Shown here: positions 34,657 to 44,608 of the stretch, piece by piece
How the letters are laid out: each line of letters begins with the position of its first letter
Position numbering within the stretch: position 1 is the first letter of the stretch
Notes under the pieces: generated by a model
Seen by the model: the letters and a program-made list of their open reading frames with translations, nothing else
The model's database searches: none
Told to the model about the DNA's origin: nothing
Assembly: GCA_026710945.1 (NCBI GenBank)
Contig: JAPOQA010000028.1
Coordinates: forward strand, 1 to 64,000
Source: Chloroflexota bacterium
Lineage (GTDB): Bacteria; Chloroflexota; UBA11872; VXOZ01
DNA length: 64,000 nucleotides
Direction: 5' to 3'
Position numbers and translations under genes: made by a program

Positions 34657-36993
34657 ATGATTCACAAGGTAGAGGCAGACCACGCCGGTCGTGAGCTTAG
34701 CATCGAGACCGGGCGGTTTGCCGAGCAGGCGAGCGGCAGCGTCACTATCCGTTGCGGCGACACGATACTTCTGGTCACGGTCACGGGCTCTAAGCCCCGC
34801 GAGGGGATCGATTTCTTTCCTCTCTCCGTAGATGTGGAAGAGAAATACTACGCCGTAGGCAGGATTCCCGGCGGGTACTTGCGGCGTGAGGGACGGCCCA
34901 GCGACGATTGCGTGCTGGCGGCGCGGCTGTGCGACCGCCCGTTGCGGCCCCTTTTCCCAAAGGACTACCGCAACGAGGTGCAGGTGATTATCACCATCCT
35001 CAGCGCGGACCAGGAAAATGCCACGGACGTCATGGGCATTGTCGGCGCGTCCGCGGCGCTCTGCATTTCGGATATCCCCTTTGGCGGGCCGGTAGGCGCG
35101 GTGCGCGTGGGACGCATCAACGGCGAGTTCGTCATCAATCCGCTCATGTCGCAATTCGAGGAAAGCGACCTCGATCTCGTCATCGCGGGCACCCGCGACG
35201 CCGTGATGATGGTGGAAGCCGAGGCCGGCCAGTTGCCCGAGACCGAGATGCTCGCGGCGTTGGAGCGCGGGCATGAGGCCCTGCAAGAGACCATCGCCAT
35301 GCAGGAAGAGCTCATCAGCAAGATCAGCAAGGCCAAGCACGAGTATGTTCCTCACGGCCCATCGGACAAACTCGTCGCGCAGGTGCAGGCGCAGGTAGCG
35401 GACAAGATCGCCGCGGCATTTGGGCGACCGGACAAGGCGGAGCGCGAGGAGCAGCTTTCGGCAATCACCGCCGACACCGTGGCAGCCCTGGGCGAGGAGC
35501 ATGGCCAAGAGCACGTGGCCGACGCGGTGCAGTCTGCCGTCAAGAAGCACGTGCGCAACGAAATCTTGCATGAGGGCAAACGTCCCGACGGACGCGGCCC
35601 GGCGGAGATCCGGCCGCTGTCCGCCGAGGTTGGCGTGCTGCCCCGCACCCATGGCACCGGACTTTTCCAGCGCGGTCAGACCCAAGCGCTGAGCATTACA
35701 ACGCTCGGCTCGATTGGCGACGCCCAGCCGCTCTACGGTCTCGAAATCGCAGATTCCAGGCCGTTCATGCACCACTACAACTTTCCGCCCTTCAGCACCG
35801 GTGAAACCGGACGTTTGGGATCGCCGCGCAGGCGTGAGATCGGCCACGGCCGGCTCGCCGAGCGTGCGATCGCACAGGTGCTGCCCTCGCAGGAGGAGTT
35901 TCCTTATACCATTCGCGTAGTCTCCGAAGTGCTTTCGTCGAACGGTTCAACCAGCATGGCTTCTACCTGCGGCAGTTCGCTGGCGCTCATGGATGCCGGG
36001 GTTCCCATTTCAGCGCCGGTAGGCGGCATCGCGATGGGTCTGGTATTGGGGGATGAAGGAGAATACGCAATTCTCACCGATATCCAGGGCATCGAGGATG
36101 CCCTCGGCGACATGGACTTCAAAGTGGCGGGCACCGCGAAGGGTGTCACCGCGCTGCAGATGGATATCAAGGTGTCGGGCATCACTTTCGCCATCATGGA
36201 GCAGGCATTGGGGCAGGCGCGCGACGCTCGCCTGGAGGTGCTCAACGTGATGACGGAAGCTCTGCCGGAACCTCGTACCGAGCTGTCCGATTATGCGCCG
36301 CGGCTCGAGTCGCTTAAGATCAATCCGGAGAAGATCGGCGACGTGATCGGCCCCGGCGGTAAGATAATCCGTAAGATCCAAGAAGAGACCGAGTCGAAGA
36401 TAGACATTGCCGATGACGGCACCATCGTCGTGACCGGCGAGTCCAAGGATGGTGTCGAAAAGGCGGTAGAGACCATCCGCAATATGACCACCGAACTCGA
36501 GGTCGGCGCAATCTTTACCGGCACGGTATCGCGCATCATGAATGCCGGCGTTTTTGTGAAGCTACCCGACGGCCGGCGCGAAGGCCTGGTGCGCATGAGC
36601 GAACTGGCTGAGGACTACGTGGAACGCGCCGAAGACATTGCCGACATCGGCGATGAAGTCATGGTGATGGTGGTTGAGATCGATTACCAGGGCCGCGTGA
36701 ACCTTTCTCGCCGCGCGGTGTTGGAAGGAAGCCATCCCTCCGATCGCCCGCCTTCAAGCCGTGGCGAACGGGGCGGCGGAGATAGAGGACGAGGTCAATC
36801 ATCCGATCGGCGCGGCCCGCCTCGCGGCGGCCGAGGCCCGCGACGCTTTGACCGCGAGCGCCCGACTGCAGGTGCAGACCGAGACCGCGCGCCCGCGGGA
36901 GCCGAGGGAGATCGTGACCGCGGCGGTGAACGCGACACGTCCCAAAACGAGGGCAACGACGGTTCGTCGGGAAGCTCGGGGAGAAAGTGGTAG
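34657..36993 (+). CDS. pnp: Polyribonucleotide nucleotidyltransferase (PNPase)
   Basis: This 778-residue trimeric exoribonuclease degrades RNA 3' to 5' by phosphorolysis. There are two RNase PH domains; the second carries GSTSMASTCGSSLALMDAGV and GDMDFKVAGTAKGVTALQMD with catalytic Asp residues. A KH domain (VIGPGGKIIRKIQEETESKI) and an S1 domain (VGAIFTGTVSRIMNAGVFVK) follow. The tail is a long Arg/Gly/Asp-rich RNA-binding extension. The ATG start (MIHKVEADHAG) is preferred over an in-frame TTG nine bases upstream. dapB follows 6 bp later. Confidence 0.95.
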   Translation: MIHKVEADHAGRELSIETGRFAEQASGSVTIRCGDTILLVTVTGSKPREGIDFFPLSVDVEEKYYAVGRIPGGYLRREGRPSDDCVLAARLCDRPLRPLFPKDYRNEVQVIITILSADQENATDVMGIVGASAALCISDIPFGGPVGAVRVGRINGEFVINPLMSQFEESDLDLVIAGTRDAVMMVEAEAGQLPETEMLAALERGHEALQETIAMQEELISKISKAKHEYVPHGPSDKLVAQVQAQVADKIAAAFGRPDKAEREEQLSAITADTVAALGEEHGQEHVADAVQSAVKKHVRNEILHEGKRPDGRGPAEIRPLSAEVGVLPRTHGTGLFQRGQTQALSITTLGSIGDAQPLYGLEIADSRPFMHHYNFPPFSTGETGRLGSPRRREIGHGRLAERAIAQVLPSQEEFPYTIRVVSEVLSSNGSTSMASTCGSSLALMDAGVPISAPVGGIAMGLVLGDEGEYAILTDIQGIEDALGDMDFKVAGTAKGVTALQMDIKVSGITFAIMEQALGQARDARLEVLNVMTEALPEPRTELSDYAPRLESLKINPEKIGDVIGPGGKIIRKIQEETESKIDIADDGTIVVTGESKDGVEKAVETIRNMTTELEVGAIFTGTVSRIMNAGVFVKLPDGRREGLVRMSELAEDYVERAEDIADIGDEVMVMVVEIDYQGRVNLSRRAVLEGSHPSDRPPSSRGERGGGDRGRGQSSDRRGPPRGGRGPRRFDRERPTAGADRDRAPAGAEGDRDRGGERDTSQNEGNDGSSGSSGRKW

Positions 36994-36999
36994 AGAGTC

Positions 37000-37812
37000 A
37001 TGGCAGCCAAGAGTCCTGAGCCCCAAAGAGTTGCCGTGTGCGGCATCTTCGGGCGTGTGGGCACAACCGTTGCAAACGCGGTGTCCCGCGAGGACGACCT
37101 TGCGTTAGTCGGTGGCGTGGACGTCATCGCCGCAGATGACGGTCTTACCACCGCTTCCGGTCAGACTATCGCTACCGACACGGACATGCCGGCCATGTTG
37201 GCGCGAGCTAAGCCTGAAGTAATTGTAGACTTTACCCGCGCGGATGCCGCGCGGGTAAACGTGCGCGCGGCGCTCGAGCACGGTGTCAACGCCGTGGTCG
37301 GCACCACCGGCATGGAGATCTCCGAGATTGAGGAGTTGGGTGAGTTGGCAGCAGCCAACGACGTTGGGCTTGTAGTGGCGCCGAACTTTGCCCTCAGCGC
37401 CGTGCTCATGATGCATGTCAGCAAGCTCATCGGCAAGCACATGGACTACTGCGACATCGTGGAGTATCACCACGAGCACAAAATCGATGCCCCTTCCGGC
37501 ACGGCCCTGCAAAGTGCCATTGACATCCGCGAGGCGCGAGGCAGCGATTTCATCTCCGTGCCGACTGAGAAAGAGACTCTCGTCGGCACCCGCGGCGGGG
37601 GGCACGGCGGCATAAACGTCCATGCCGTGCGGCTGCCGGGGATGGTGGCGCATCAACAGATCGTGTTCGGCGGTCTGGGGCAGACTCTCACCATCCGCCA
37701 GGACTCGACGAGCACCGAATCATTTGTGCCCGGTGTACTCATGGCCGTGCGCGCAGTGCCGAGTTTGCCGGGGCTTACCCACGGTCTGGATGCACTGCTC
37801 GGCCTTAAGTAG
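37000..37812 (+). CDS. dapB: 4-hydroxy-tetrahydrodipicolinate reductase
   Basis: This 270-residue NAD(P)H-dependent enzyme catalyses the second step specific to lysine/diaminopimelate synthesis. Motifs are VCGIFGRVGTTVANAV (dinucleotide binding), DFTRADAARVN, VVGTTGM, VAPNFALSAVLMM and the catalytic EYHHEHKIDAPSGTAL. The last is close to the family E-x-H-H-x-x-K-x-D-x-P-S-G-T signature. It follows pnp within 6 bp, a linkage known in Chloroflexota and Firmicutes. asd lies 1.7 kb downstream beyond two Uma2 genes. dapA is not in the window. Confidence 0.92.
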   Translation: MAAKSPEPQRVAVCGIFGRVGTTVANAVSREDDLALVGGVDVIAADDGLTTASGQTIATDTDMPAMLARAKPEVIVDFTRADAARVNVRAALEHGVNAVVGTTGMEISEIEELGELAAANDVGLVVAPNFALSAVLMMHVSKLIGKHMDYCDIVEYHHEHKIDAPSGTALQSAIDIREARGSDFISVPTEKETLVGTRGGGHGGINVHAVRLPGMVAHQQIVFGGLGQTLTIRQDSTSTESFVPGVLMAVRAVPSLPGLTHGLDALLGLK

Positions 37813-38019
37813 GGACATCTTTATCCGCAAGTACTGGTAGCACAGGTTGCGAACCTGTGCTACTGTGATATTGACAGCACGCTCTTGGGTCGTGGATTGC
37901 CTCCAATCGCATTTCCCACGAGAAAGACAAATGCTGGGACTGTTCTACAGCCTGTTGATGAAAGAGTCTTGCTTAGGCAAATACCGGGCCAAAAGCAAGG
38001 ATTGCGGAGGAGCGTAGAC

Positions 38020-38646
38020 ATGGCGACGGTTGTTGAACCGGCCGTTCACCAGATGAGCATTCGGCCATTCAGCGTCGAAGAGTACCATTGGTTGATCGAG
38101 CACGGATTCTTCCATGAAGACGAGCGCGTGGAGCTTATCGAAGGAGTCCTGCATCAGATGAGTCCGAAAGGATTGCGCCATGCCGCCTGTCTTAGCAACT
38201 TTCTGCGTCTATTTCCTGCCATGATTGGCGATAGGGCCTGGATACGTGCGCAGGACCCCATTACGCTGCTCGCTGGAAACTCAGAGCCGGAACCCGACTT
38301 GGTGCTGGCCGCGCCCCGCGCAAGCGCCTATCTTGACCATCATCCCTATCCCGAAGACGTGCTCTTGGTGGTGGAAATTGCGCATACAAGTGTGGAGTAC
38401 GATCGGCGCGTCAAAGGTCCGCTCTACGCGGCGGTCGGTATTGTCGAGTACTGGCTCGTGAATCTGCGTGAGGACCGCATAGAAGTGTATCGTGAACCGT
38501 CTGGCCCTACGGCGGAAGTCGCGGAGTTTCGGCAAACCACTGTCTACGGCGTGAAAGACGTGGTGGCTCCACTTGCCCTTCCCGCATGTACACTCGCCGT
38601 AGCGCAGTTGCTCCCGGTAGCCGGCACGCAGCCGGAGAAGGACTGA
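38020..38646 (+). CDS. Uma2 (DUF820) family putative nuclease, copy 1
   Basis: This 208-residue protein has a PD-(D/E)XK-like core: VELIEGVLHQMSP, SEPEPDLVLA (acidic Pro-Asp) and LLVVEIAHTSVEYDRRVKG, with Glu and Lys positions matching E-x-K-type active sites. YAAVGIVEYWLVNLREDRIEVY is a typical Uma2 segment. GGAGGAG precedes the ATG. Uma2 proteins are abundant in cyanobacteria and Chloroflexota with unknown cellular role. A palindromic GGTAGCACAGGTTGCGAACC repeat lies upstream (about 37838). Confidence 0.8.
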   Translation: MATVVEPAVHQMSIRPFSVEEYHWLIEHGFFHEDERVELIEGVLHQMSPKGLRHAACLSNFLRLFPAMIGDRAWIRAQDPITLLAGNSEPEPDLVLAAPRASAYLDHHPYPEDVLLVVEIAHTSVEYDRRVKGPLYAAVGIVEYWLVNLREDRIEVYREPSGPTAEVAEFRQTTVYGVKDVVAPLALPACTLAVAQLLPVAGTQPEKD

Positions 38647-38649
38647 GCC

Positions 38650-39258
38650 ATGGCCGTACAAGCCAGCGCGCCTCTCCGTATAGACGTCCGCAGATTGAAA
38701 TTGGCGGAGTACCACTGGCTGATCGAACGCGGGTTCTTCCGTGAAGACGAGCGCGTGGAGCTTATCCAAGGAGTTCTGCATCAGATGAGTCCTGAGGGTC
38801 CTCGCCACGTGGCTGTAATTGACCGGCTGCACGACCACTTCTTTAGCAAGCTTGGAGAACGCGCACAGGTGCGCGCTCAGCATCCTATCTCGCTGCTGGA
38901 AAGCGGCTCAGAACCGGAACCCGATCTCGTGCTCGCCAAAAAGCGGGCGGACTATTACAGTGGCCGTCACCCAGTGCCAGAGGAAGTCATTTTGGTAGTT
39001 GAGGTTGCCGCATCCAGTTTGGAGGAGGACCAGCGTGTGAAGGTTCCGATTTATGCGGCGGCGGGGATTGGTGAGTATTGGCTTGTGAATCTGCGTGCAG
39101 ACCGTATAGAAGTATATAGGCAACCAATCAATCCAGCCGCTGGCCCGGCTTACTATCGTGAGCGGTTGCTCTATTTTCCACAAGACACCGTACACCCGCT
39201 CAACTTCCCCGACTGCGATCTTCCGGTTGCGGATGTACTCCCGCCACAGCCTGACTAG
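38650..39258 (+). CDS. Uma2 (DUF820) family putative nuclease, copy 2
   Basis: This 202-residue tandem paralogue starts three bases after copy 1 ends, so the two are co-translated from one message. It keeps YHWLIERGFFREDERVELIQG, SEPEPDLVLA and LVVEVAASSLEEDQRVKVPI with the same acidic and lysine positions, and IGEYWLVNLRADRIEVY. The duplication is recent enough that the N-terminal motif is nearly identical, including VLHQMSP. The pair interrupts the dapB-asd neighbourhood. A heteromeric nuclease is possible but speculative. Confidence 0.8.
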   Translation: MAVQASAPLRIDVRRLKLAEYHWLIERGFFREDERVELIQGVLHQMSPEGPRHVAVIDRLHDHFFSKLGERAQVRAQHPISLLESGSEPEPDLVLAKKRADYYSGRHPVPEEVILVVEVAASSLEEDQRVKVPIYAAAGIGEYWLVNLRADRIEVYRQPINPAAGPAYYRERLLYFPQDTVHPLNFPDCDLPVADVLPPQPD

Positions 39259-39491
39259 CGCCTCGGAGTTGCCCACTGCCCTGCTCATCTGTTCGCGCCA
39301 AGGAAACTGGGCACTACTCGCAGGCACTTACGCGCTCCAATAGTGTGCGTCCAAGCGTGCTTTAGCTTTGGAGCCAGCGCTAGCACTAAGCAACTTCACG
39401 CTTGATTGACCGAGTCTCTTCCGGTCTTGGTATGATGGTAAGCGTACGCTCGAATTGAGAAGTAGCGATTAGTAAGGCCTAGGACGAAAGC

Positions 39492-40559
39492 ATGGCAAAC
39501 AGCGACGGTTACAACGTAGGTGTTCTTGGCGCCACCGGTGTGGTGGGGCGTCTCTTGCTCGACATTCTTGAAGAGCGGGCATTTCCTGTGAAGGAGTTGC
39601 GCCCGCTCGCCTCGGCGAACTCGAAAGGCAAGGCAGTAGCCTTTGCCGGTAAGGAGCTCGGCGTAGTAGAGACCACAGAGGACTCTTTTGCCGACCTGGA
39701 TATCCTCTTTGCCTCCGCCGCCACCGGCGCGAACCGTCATTTTTCGCCAATCGCTGCCCGCGCAGGCGTAACCGTGATCGACGATTCCTCCGCGTTTCGC
39801 ATGGACCCCGACGTGCCTTTGGTCATCGCGGGCGTGAACGACGACGACCTGGCCTGGCACAACGGCATTGTCGCCGGGCCGAACTGCACCACCATGCAGC
39901 TTGTCATCGCCATCAACCCTATTCATCAGGTAAATCCCATCCGGCGCATGGTGGTCGATACCTATCAGGCCGTATCCGGCTGGGGCCGTGATGCCGTGGT
40001 GGAGTTGGATGAACAAATCAAGGCCAAGGCCGCCGGCAATGGCGATAGTCTGCCGCGGGAAATCTTCCGTCACGACATTCTGGGCAACGTGCTGCCTGAA
40101 GTCGATTCCTTTCTCGACGACGGCTACACCAAGGAAGAGTGGAAAGTGATGCACGAGACCCGCAGGATCTTGCACGAACCGGAGATGAAGATTACGTGCA
40201 CCGCGGTTCGCGTTCCGGTGGCGGTCAGCCACTCTGAGGCAGTGCATCTGGAGCTCACCCGACCCATGACGGCCGCTGAGGTACGCGACGTGCTGTCAGG
40301 GACACCGGACGTGCGCGTGGTGGATGATCCCAGTCAAGGGCTCTACCCGGTTGCCACCGACGCAGCCGGCACTGACGACGTACTTGTCGGCCGCATCCGC
40401 AGCGACGTCTCCCACGAGAACGGCGTGGCCATGTGGATAGTGGCCGATAACCTCCGTTGCGGTGCAGCCACCAATGCGGTCCGCACAGCCGAATTGCTCA
40501 TCCAGGGCGATCTGCTGCATGGTGCAGCGTTACCGACGGCAAGCAGGAGCGTGGGATAG
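39492..40559 (+). CDS. asd: Aspartate-semialdehyde dehydrogenase
   Basis: This 355-residue NADPH-dependent enzyme converts aspartyl-4-phosphate to aspartate semialdehyde for lysine/DAP, threonine and methionine synthesis. GVLGATGVVGRLLLDIL is the nucleotide-binding start. FASAATGANRHF, DDSSAFRMDPDVPLVIAGVN and AGPNCTTMQL (catalytic Cys) follow, with RVPVAVSHSEAVHLEL late in the chain. The family usually has RVPV-x-x-x-H, so the His is conserved. It sits with dapB in a lysine pathway neighbourhood. Confidence 0.92.
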   Translation: MANSDGYNVGVLGATGVVGRLLLDILEERAFPVKELRPLASANSKGKAVAFAGKELGVVETTEDSFADLDILFASAATGANRHFSPIAARAGVTVIDDSSAFRMDPDVPLVIAGVNDDDLAWHNGIVAGPNCTTMQLVIAINPIHQVNPIRRMVVDTYQAVSGWGRDAVVELDEQIKAKAAGNGDSLPREIFRHDILGNVLPEVDSFLDDGYTKEEWKVMHETRRILHEPEMKITCTAVRVPVAVSHSEAVHLELTRPMTAAEVRDVLSGTPDVRVVDDPSQGLYPVATDAAGTDDVLVGRIRSDVSHENGVAMWIVADNLRCGAATNAVRTAELLIQGDLLHGAALPTASRSVG

Positions 40560-40890
40560 CGCTGCCTTATCGCCTACAGCCTCCCGGTGGGCACAAAGCC
40601 CCCCGCTACTCTCTTGCACGGCGCACGTTCTAAACATGCCCATATTACTTTTGCGCTCTAGGTAAGAGAGTGACATATCGCACATCGTGGCAATTGCGTC
40701 GGATTCCACGCGGGCAGCCACCGCGCCGGGATCGCTTGATGGTCTCAATTCGTCATTTGATACAATGAACGTTGGCACCTGAGCGGTCTCACGCGTTTAA
40801 GCAGCGCTGAACCGGCAGAGACCAGGCTTTTGGGTCCCTGTTTGTAACCGAAATCCAACCGTATATGGCCTTACAACGAGTACGCATTTA
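40560..40890. other. Intergenic region upstream of lepA
   Basis: About 330 bp with a partial GGGCACAAAGCCCCCCGCTACT repeat near 40588 and no recognisable gene. AT-rich blocks near 40755-40765 could hold the lepA promoter, but no convincing -35/-10 pair is seen. Confidence 0.4.
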
Positions 40891-42681
40891 GTGAATCAGC
40901 AGTACATACGCAACTTCTGCATCATCGCGCACATCGACCATGGCAAGTCCACCCTGGCGGACCGGCTCTTGGAGAAGACCGGCGCTATCGACGCACGCAA
41001 GGTGGTGGAGCAAGCGCTCGACTCCATGGAGCTGGAGCGCGAGCGCGGCATTACGATCAAGGCCAAAGCCGTCCGCATGCTCTATGCGGAAGAAAATTGT
41101 CCCACGTACGAACTCAACCTGATCGACACGCCGGGGCACGTGGACTTTGCCTACGAGGTGTCACGGGCGCTGGTGGCGTGCGAAGGCGCGCTGCTCGTTG
41201 TCGACGCCTCACAGGGCATTGAGGCGCAGACACTAACGAATCTTTACCAAGCGCTCAATCACGACCTCGCCATCGTCCCGGTGATCAATAAGATCGATCT
41301 CCCCAGCGCCCAGCCCGAGTTGGTGGCGGCAGAATTGGAGAATCTTGGCTTCACGCGTGAAGAGATGATCTATGCGTCCGCCAAGACCGGTCTGGGCACG
41401 GACGAAGTGCTGGCGGCAATCGTGGAGCGCATCAGGCCGCCGTCCGGTGCTGAGGAGGCAACTACCCGCGCGCTGATTTTCGACTCTCACTATGATCTGC
41501 ACAAAGGGGTTGTCGCATACGTGCGCGTGGTGGAAGGCGCCGTAGAGGCAGGCCAGGAGATACTGCTGATGCAGTCCGGGGCGCGCTCCGAAGCCATGGA
41601 GATCGGCACCTTTCGGCCACAGCTTGTCAAGGAGACGCGCCTTGCCACCGGCGAGGTGGGCTACGTTGCGAGTGGCCTCAAGACGCTGCGGGAGTGCCAG
41701 GTTGGCGATACGATCACGGCGGCGTCTGCGGCCGCGGCACAGCCGCTCCCCGGCTATCAACCGGCAAAGCCGATGGTATTCGCGGGATTCTATCCGGTGG
41801 AAAGCGAGGACTACGAGCCGCTGCGCAATGCGTTGGAAAAGCTCAAGCTCAATGACGCGGCGCTGACGTTTGTGCCGGAGACCAGTCCGGCGCTGGGTTT
41901 CGGCTTTCGTTGCGGCTGTTTGGGGTTGCTGCATCTGGACATCGTGCAACAGCGGCTGGAGCGCGAATACGGCCTGGAAATCCTCACCACGCTGCCGAAT
42001 ACCGAATACCGGGCGGTCACGACTGCCGGTAAGAGTGTGGAGGTGGATACCCCAGCGCGGCTACCCGAACCATCGGAGCTCGACCGCATCGAGGAGCCTT
42101 GGGTTGAGCTCAGTCTCATCACGCCCGCCGGCTACATCGGCGCCATCATGGAACTGTGTGAGAAACGGCGCGGCGCCTTCAAGGAGCTTGAGTACCTGGA
42201 CGAACGGCGCGCGATCTTGCGCTACGAGGTGCCGTTCGCGGAAATCCTTACCGACTTCTACGACCAACTGAAGACCCGCACCCAGGGCTACGCCAGCATG
42301 GACTACACCGTGACCGGCATGCGTCCCGGCGATCTGGTGAAGCTGGAAATCCTCGTGAACGGCCAGCCCGTGGACGCGCTTTCGAGCATCATCCCCCGCG
42401 AACGTTCCCAACAGGTCGGTCGGGGGTTAGTCGAGGAACTGCGCCGGCAGATACCGCGCCAGTTGTTCGAAGTGCCGTTGCAAGCCGCCATTAGCGGCCG
42501 CATCATCAGCCGGGAGACAATTCCGGCGCTGCGCAAGAACGTGCTCGCTAAGTGCTACGGCGGCGACGTCACGCGCAAGCGCAAACTGCTGGAAAGACAG
42601 AAAGAGGGCAAGAAGCGCATGAAACGGGTCGGCCAGGTGGAAATCCCACAAGAGGCGTTTCTGGCACTGCTGAAGGTGTAG
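40891..42681 (+). CDS. lepA: Translation elongation factor 4 (LepA)
   Basis: This 596-residue ribosome-dependent GTPase has NFCIIAHIDHGKSTLADRLLE (P-loop), RERGITIKAKAV (switch I), LIDTPGHVDFAYEVSRAL (switch II) and VINKIDLPSA (NKID). LGFGFRCGCLGLLHLDIVQQRLERE and the C-terminal ALRKNVLAKCYGGDVTRKRKLLERQKEGKKRMK are LepA-specific. The length is standard. Translation starts at GTG. It reverses or rescues stalled translocation. An oligopeptidase gene lies 53 bp downstream. Confidence 0.95.
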   Translation: MNQQYIRNFCIIAHIDHGKSTLADRLLEKTGAIDARKVVEQALDSMELERERGITIKAKAVRMLYAEENCPTYELNLIDTPGHVDFAYEVSRALVACEGALLVVDASQGIEAQTLTNLYQALNHDLAIVPVINKIDLPSAQPELVAAELENLGFTREEMIYASAKTGLGTDEVLAAIVERIRPPSGAEEATTRALIFDSHYDLHKGVVAYVRVVEGAVEAGQEILLMQSGARSEAMEIGTFRPQLVKETRLATGEVGYVASGLKTLRECQVGDTITAASAAAAQPLPGYQPAKPMVFAGFYPVESEDYEPLRNALEKLKLNDAALTFVPETSPALGFGFRCGCLGLLHLDIVQQRLEREYGLEILTTLPNTEYRAVTTAGKSVEVDTPARLPEPSELDRIEEPWVELSLITPAGYIGAIMELCEKRRGAFKELEYLDERRAILRYEVPFAEILTDFYDQLKTRTQGYASMDYTVTGMRPGDLVKLEILVNGQPVDALSSIIPRERSQQVGRGLVEELRRQIPRQLFEVPLQAAISGRIISRETIPALRKNVLAKCYGGDVTRKRKLLERQKEGKKRMKRVGQVEIPQEAFLALLKV

Positions 42682-42734
42682 TGTCGTTTGACTAGTGGCA
42701 TTGTGAAATCCAATTCAATAGGAGCAATTCAAGA

Positions 42735-44561
42735 GTGGCTGAAACACAATCGGTGATGTCTGAGTCACAAGAAACCGGCGCGGAGTCTGTGCGTTGGGAT
42801 CTGGCGGATCTCTACGCCGGGCCGGATGATCCCGCGATAGAGGAGGATTTCAAAGCGGCGTTGGCGCAGGCAGAGGCGTTCCAGGCACGCTACAAGGGCC
42901 GCATTGCCTCAGGAGACATTGCGCCGGACGAGTTCTTGGCGGCGGTTGAAGAGATCGAGCGGATATTCATGAGCGGCCACAAGGCCATAATGTTCGCGCA
43001 TCTGGTCTTCTCGGTGGATACGGCCGACCCGGCGCATGGGGCCTTACTGCAGCGCACGGAGGAACAGGTCACCGCGGTGCAGAACACGCTACTCTTCTTC
43101 GACGTGGAGTGGCGGCAGGCGGACGATGGCTTTGCCGAACGTATTCTGGCGCACCCGCCGCTCGCGCGCTTCGCGCACTCCCTGGCTCACGAGCGGGTCT
43201 TTGCGCCACATACACTCACGGAAGCCGAGGAGAAGCTCGATGCCGAGAAGCGGCTCACCGGCATCAGCGCATTCCAACGGCTCTTCGACGAACGCACCAG
43301 CCGCTTGCGCCAGACGATAACACTGGACGGCGAGCGCAAAGAGATGAACGAGACCGAACTGCTGGCGCTGCTCTACCATGATGACCGCAATGTGCGGCGG
43401 CGCGCTCAGGTTGCCATGACGAAGGCGCTTCAAGGCGACGCCCACATCCTGACCTTCATCTTCAACGTGGCGGCGCAAGAGAAAGCCATCGAGGACCGCC
43501 TGCGGGAATTCGCTGATCCGATGTCGTCGCGCAATCTGGCGAACGAGGTTGACGATGCCACCGCCCACGCCATGCTTGACGCGGTGACGCAACGCTACGA
43601 CATCGTCGCCGACTACTACACCCTCAAGCGGCGCATGCTCGGCTACCGCAAACTCTACGACTACGACCGCTACGCGCCGGTATTCCCCCCGCCGGACGGC
43701 GGCGTCGACTTTGGTGAGGCCAAGTCGCTGGTGCTGGATGCGTACCACGCCTTCTCCCCTGAGTTGGGGCAATTGGCCGGAGAGTTTTTCGAGAAGCAGT
43801 GGATCGATGCCGCCGTTTTGCCCAACAAACGGGGTGGCGCGTACTGCCAGCCCTGCCTGCCCAGCCTGCACCCGTACGTCTTCCTGAACTACACCGGCAA
43901 CCAGCGCGATGTGATGACCCTGGCCCACGAACTCGGCCACGGCATCCATGCTCGCCTCTCCCGCGAACTGTCGTATCTTGAATTCGATACGTCTCTGGTG
44001 GTGGCGGAGCTCGCGAGTACGTTCGGGGAGATGCTGACGTTCCACACGCTCATGGAGCGCACCGAGGATCCTCGCGTCCGCTTGACGCTGCTGGCGCAGA
44101 AGATCGAGGATTCGTTTGCCACGGTTTTCCGCCAGGCGGCGATGCACCAGTTCGAGTATGGGCTGCACACGCGCCGCCGCAGCGAAGGCGAACTTACGAC
44201 GGAAACCATCGGGGAGATCTGGCTGGAGCAGCAGTCAGCCATGTTCGGCGATTCGGTGGTGATGACGGAAAACTACCGCCACTGGTGGGCGTATATTCCG
44301 CACTTCATCCACGTGCCGTTCTACGTCTATGCTTACCCTTTCGGCGAGCTGCTCTCGCTCTCGCTCTACCGCGCCTATCAGCAGCAGGGCGCGCCCTTTG
44401 TAGACGTGTATCGCGGCATGCTGGCGGCCGGCGGCAGCGAATCTCCTGCCCAGCTCATGCAACGCGCCAACATCGATACCGCCGATCCCGCCTTCTGGCA
44501 CGGCGGCCTGGACATCATCCACGACATGGTGCAGGAGGCGAAGTCCCTGGCCACGGCGTAA
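42735..44561 (+). CDS. M3-family oligoendopeptidase (PepF-like)
   Basis: This 608-residue cytoplasmic zinc metallopeptidase has the active-site helix MTLAHELGHGIHARLSREL with HExxH at 398-402. A downstream Glu lies in VVAELASTFGEMLTF. The N-terminal ~200 residues match the oligoendopeptidase F helical domain (DLADLYAGPDDPAIEEDF). The C-terminal FIHVPFYVYAYPFGELLSLSLY is the conserved substrate-binding segment. It cleaves short peptides. The start is GTG. It probably shares a transcript with lepA. Confidence 0.92.
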   Translation: MAETQSVMSESQETGAESVRWDLADLYAGPDDPAIEEDFKAALAQAEAFQARYKGRIASGDIAPDEFLAAVEEIERIFMSGHKAIMFAHLVFSVDTADPAHGALLQRTEEQVTAVQNTLLFFDVEWRQADDGFAERILAHPPLARFAHSLAHERVFAPHTLTEAEEKLDAEKRLTGISAFQRLFDERTSRLRQTITLDGERKEMNETELLALLYHDDRNVRRRAQVAMTKALQGDAHILTFIFNVAAQEKAIEDRLREFADPMSSRNLANEVDDATAHAMLDAVTQRYDIVADYYTLKRRMLGYRKLYDYDRYAPVFPPPDGGVDFGEAKSLVLDAYHAFSPELGQLAGEFFEKQWIDAAVLPNKRGGAYCQPCLPSLHPYVFLNYTGNQRDVMTLAHELGHGIHARLSRELSYLEFDTSLVVAELASTFGEMLTFHTLMERTEDPRVRLTLLAQKIEDSFATVFRQAAMHQFEYGLHTRRRSEGELTTETIGEIWLEQQSAMFGDSVVMTENYRHWWAYIPHFIHVPFYVYAYPFGELLSLSLYRAYQQQGAPFVDVYRGMLAAGGSESPAQLMQRANIDTADPAFWHGGLDIIHDMVQEAKSLATA

Positions 44562-44602
44562 CGAACAGAGTCTTGGATCGGCGGTAGGGCGAGAGGTTGG
44601 GA

Positions 44603-44608
44603 TATAAT
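44603..44608 (+). promoter_or_regulatory. Candidate -10 box upstream of the DUF262-HEPN pair
   Basis: TATAAT in the context TTGGGATATAATACTC lies ~129 bp before the DUF262 ATG. TTGGAT at 44573 is too far upstream (24 nt) to be a standard -35 element. An extended -10 promoter is possible. Confidence 0.3.

Noticed and set aside
44573-44608. Complete sigma-70 promoter before the DUF262 gene
   Set aside because: TTGGAT and TATAAT are 24 nt apart, too far for a standard pair; only the -10 box is reported.
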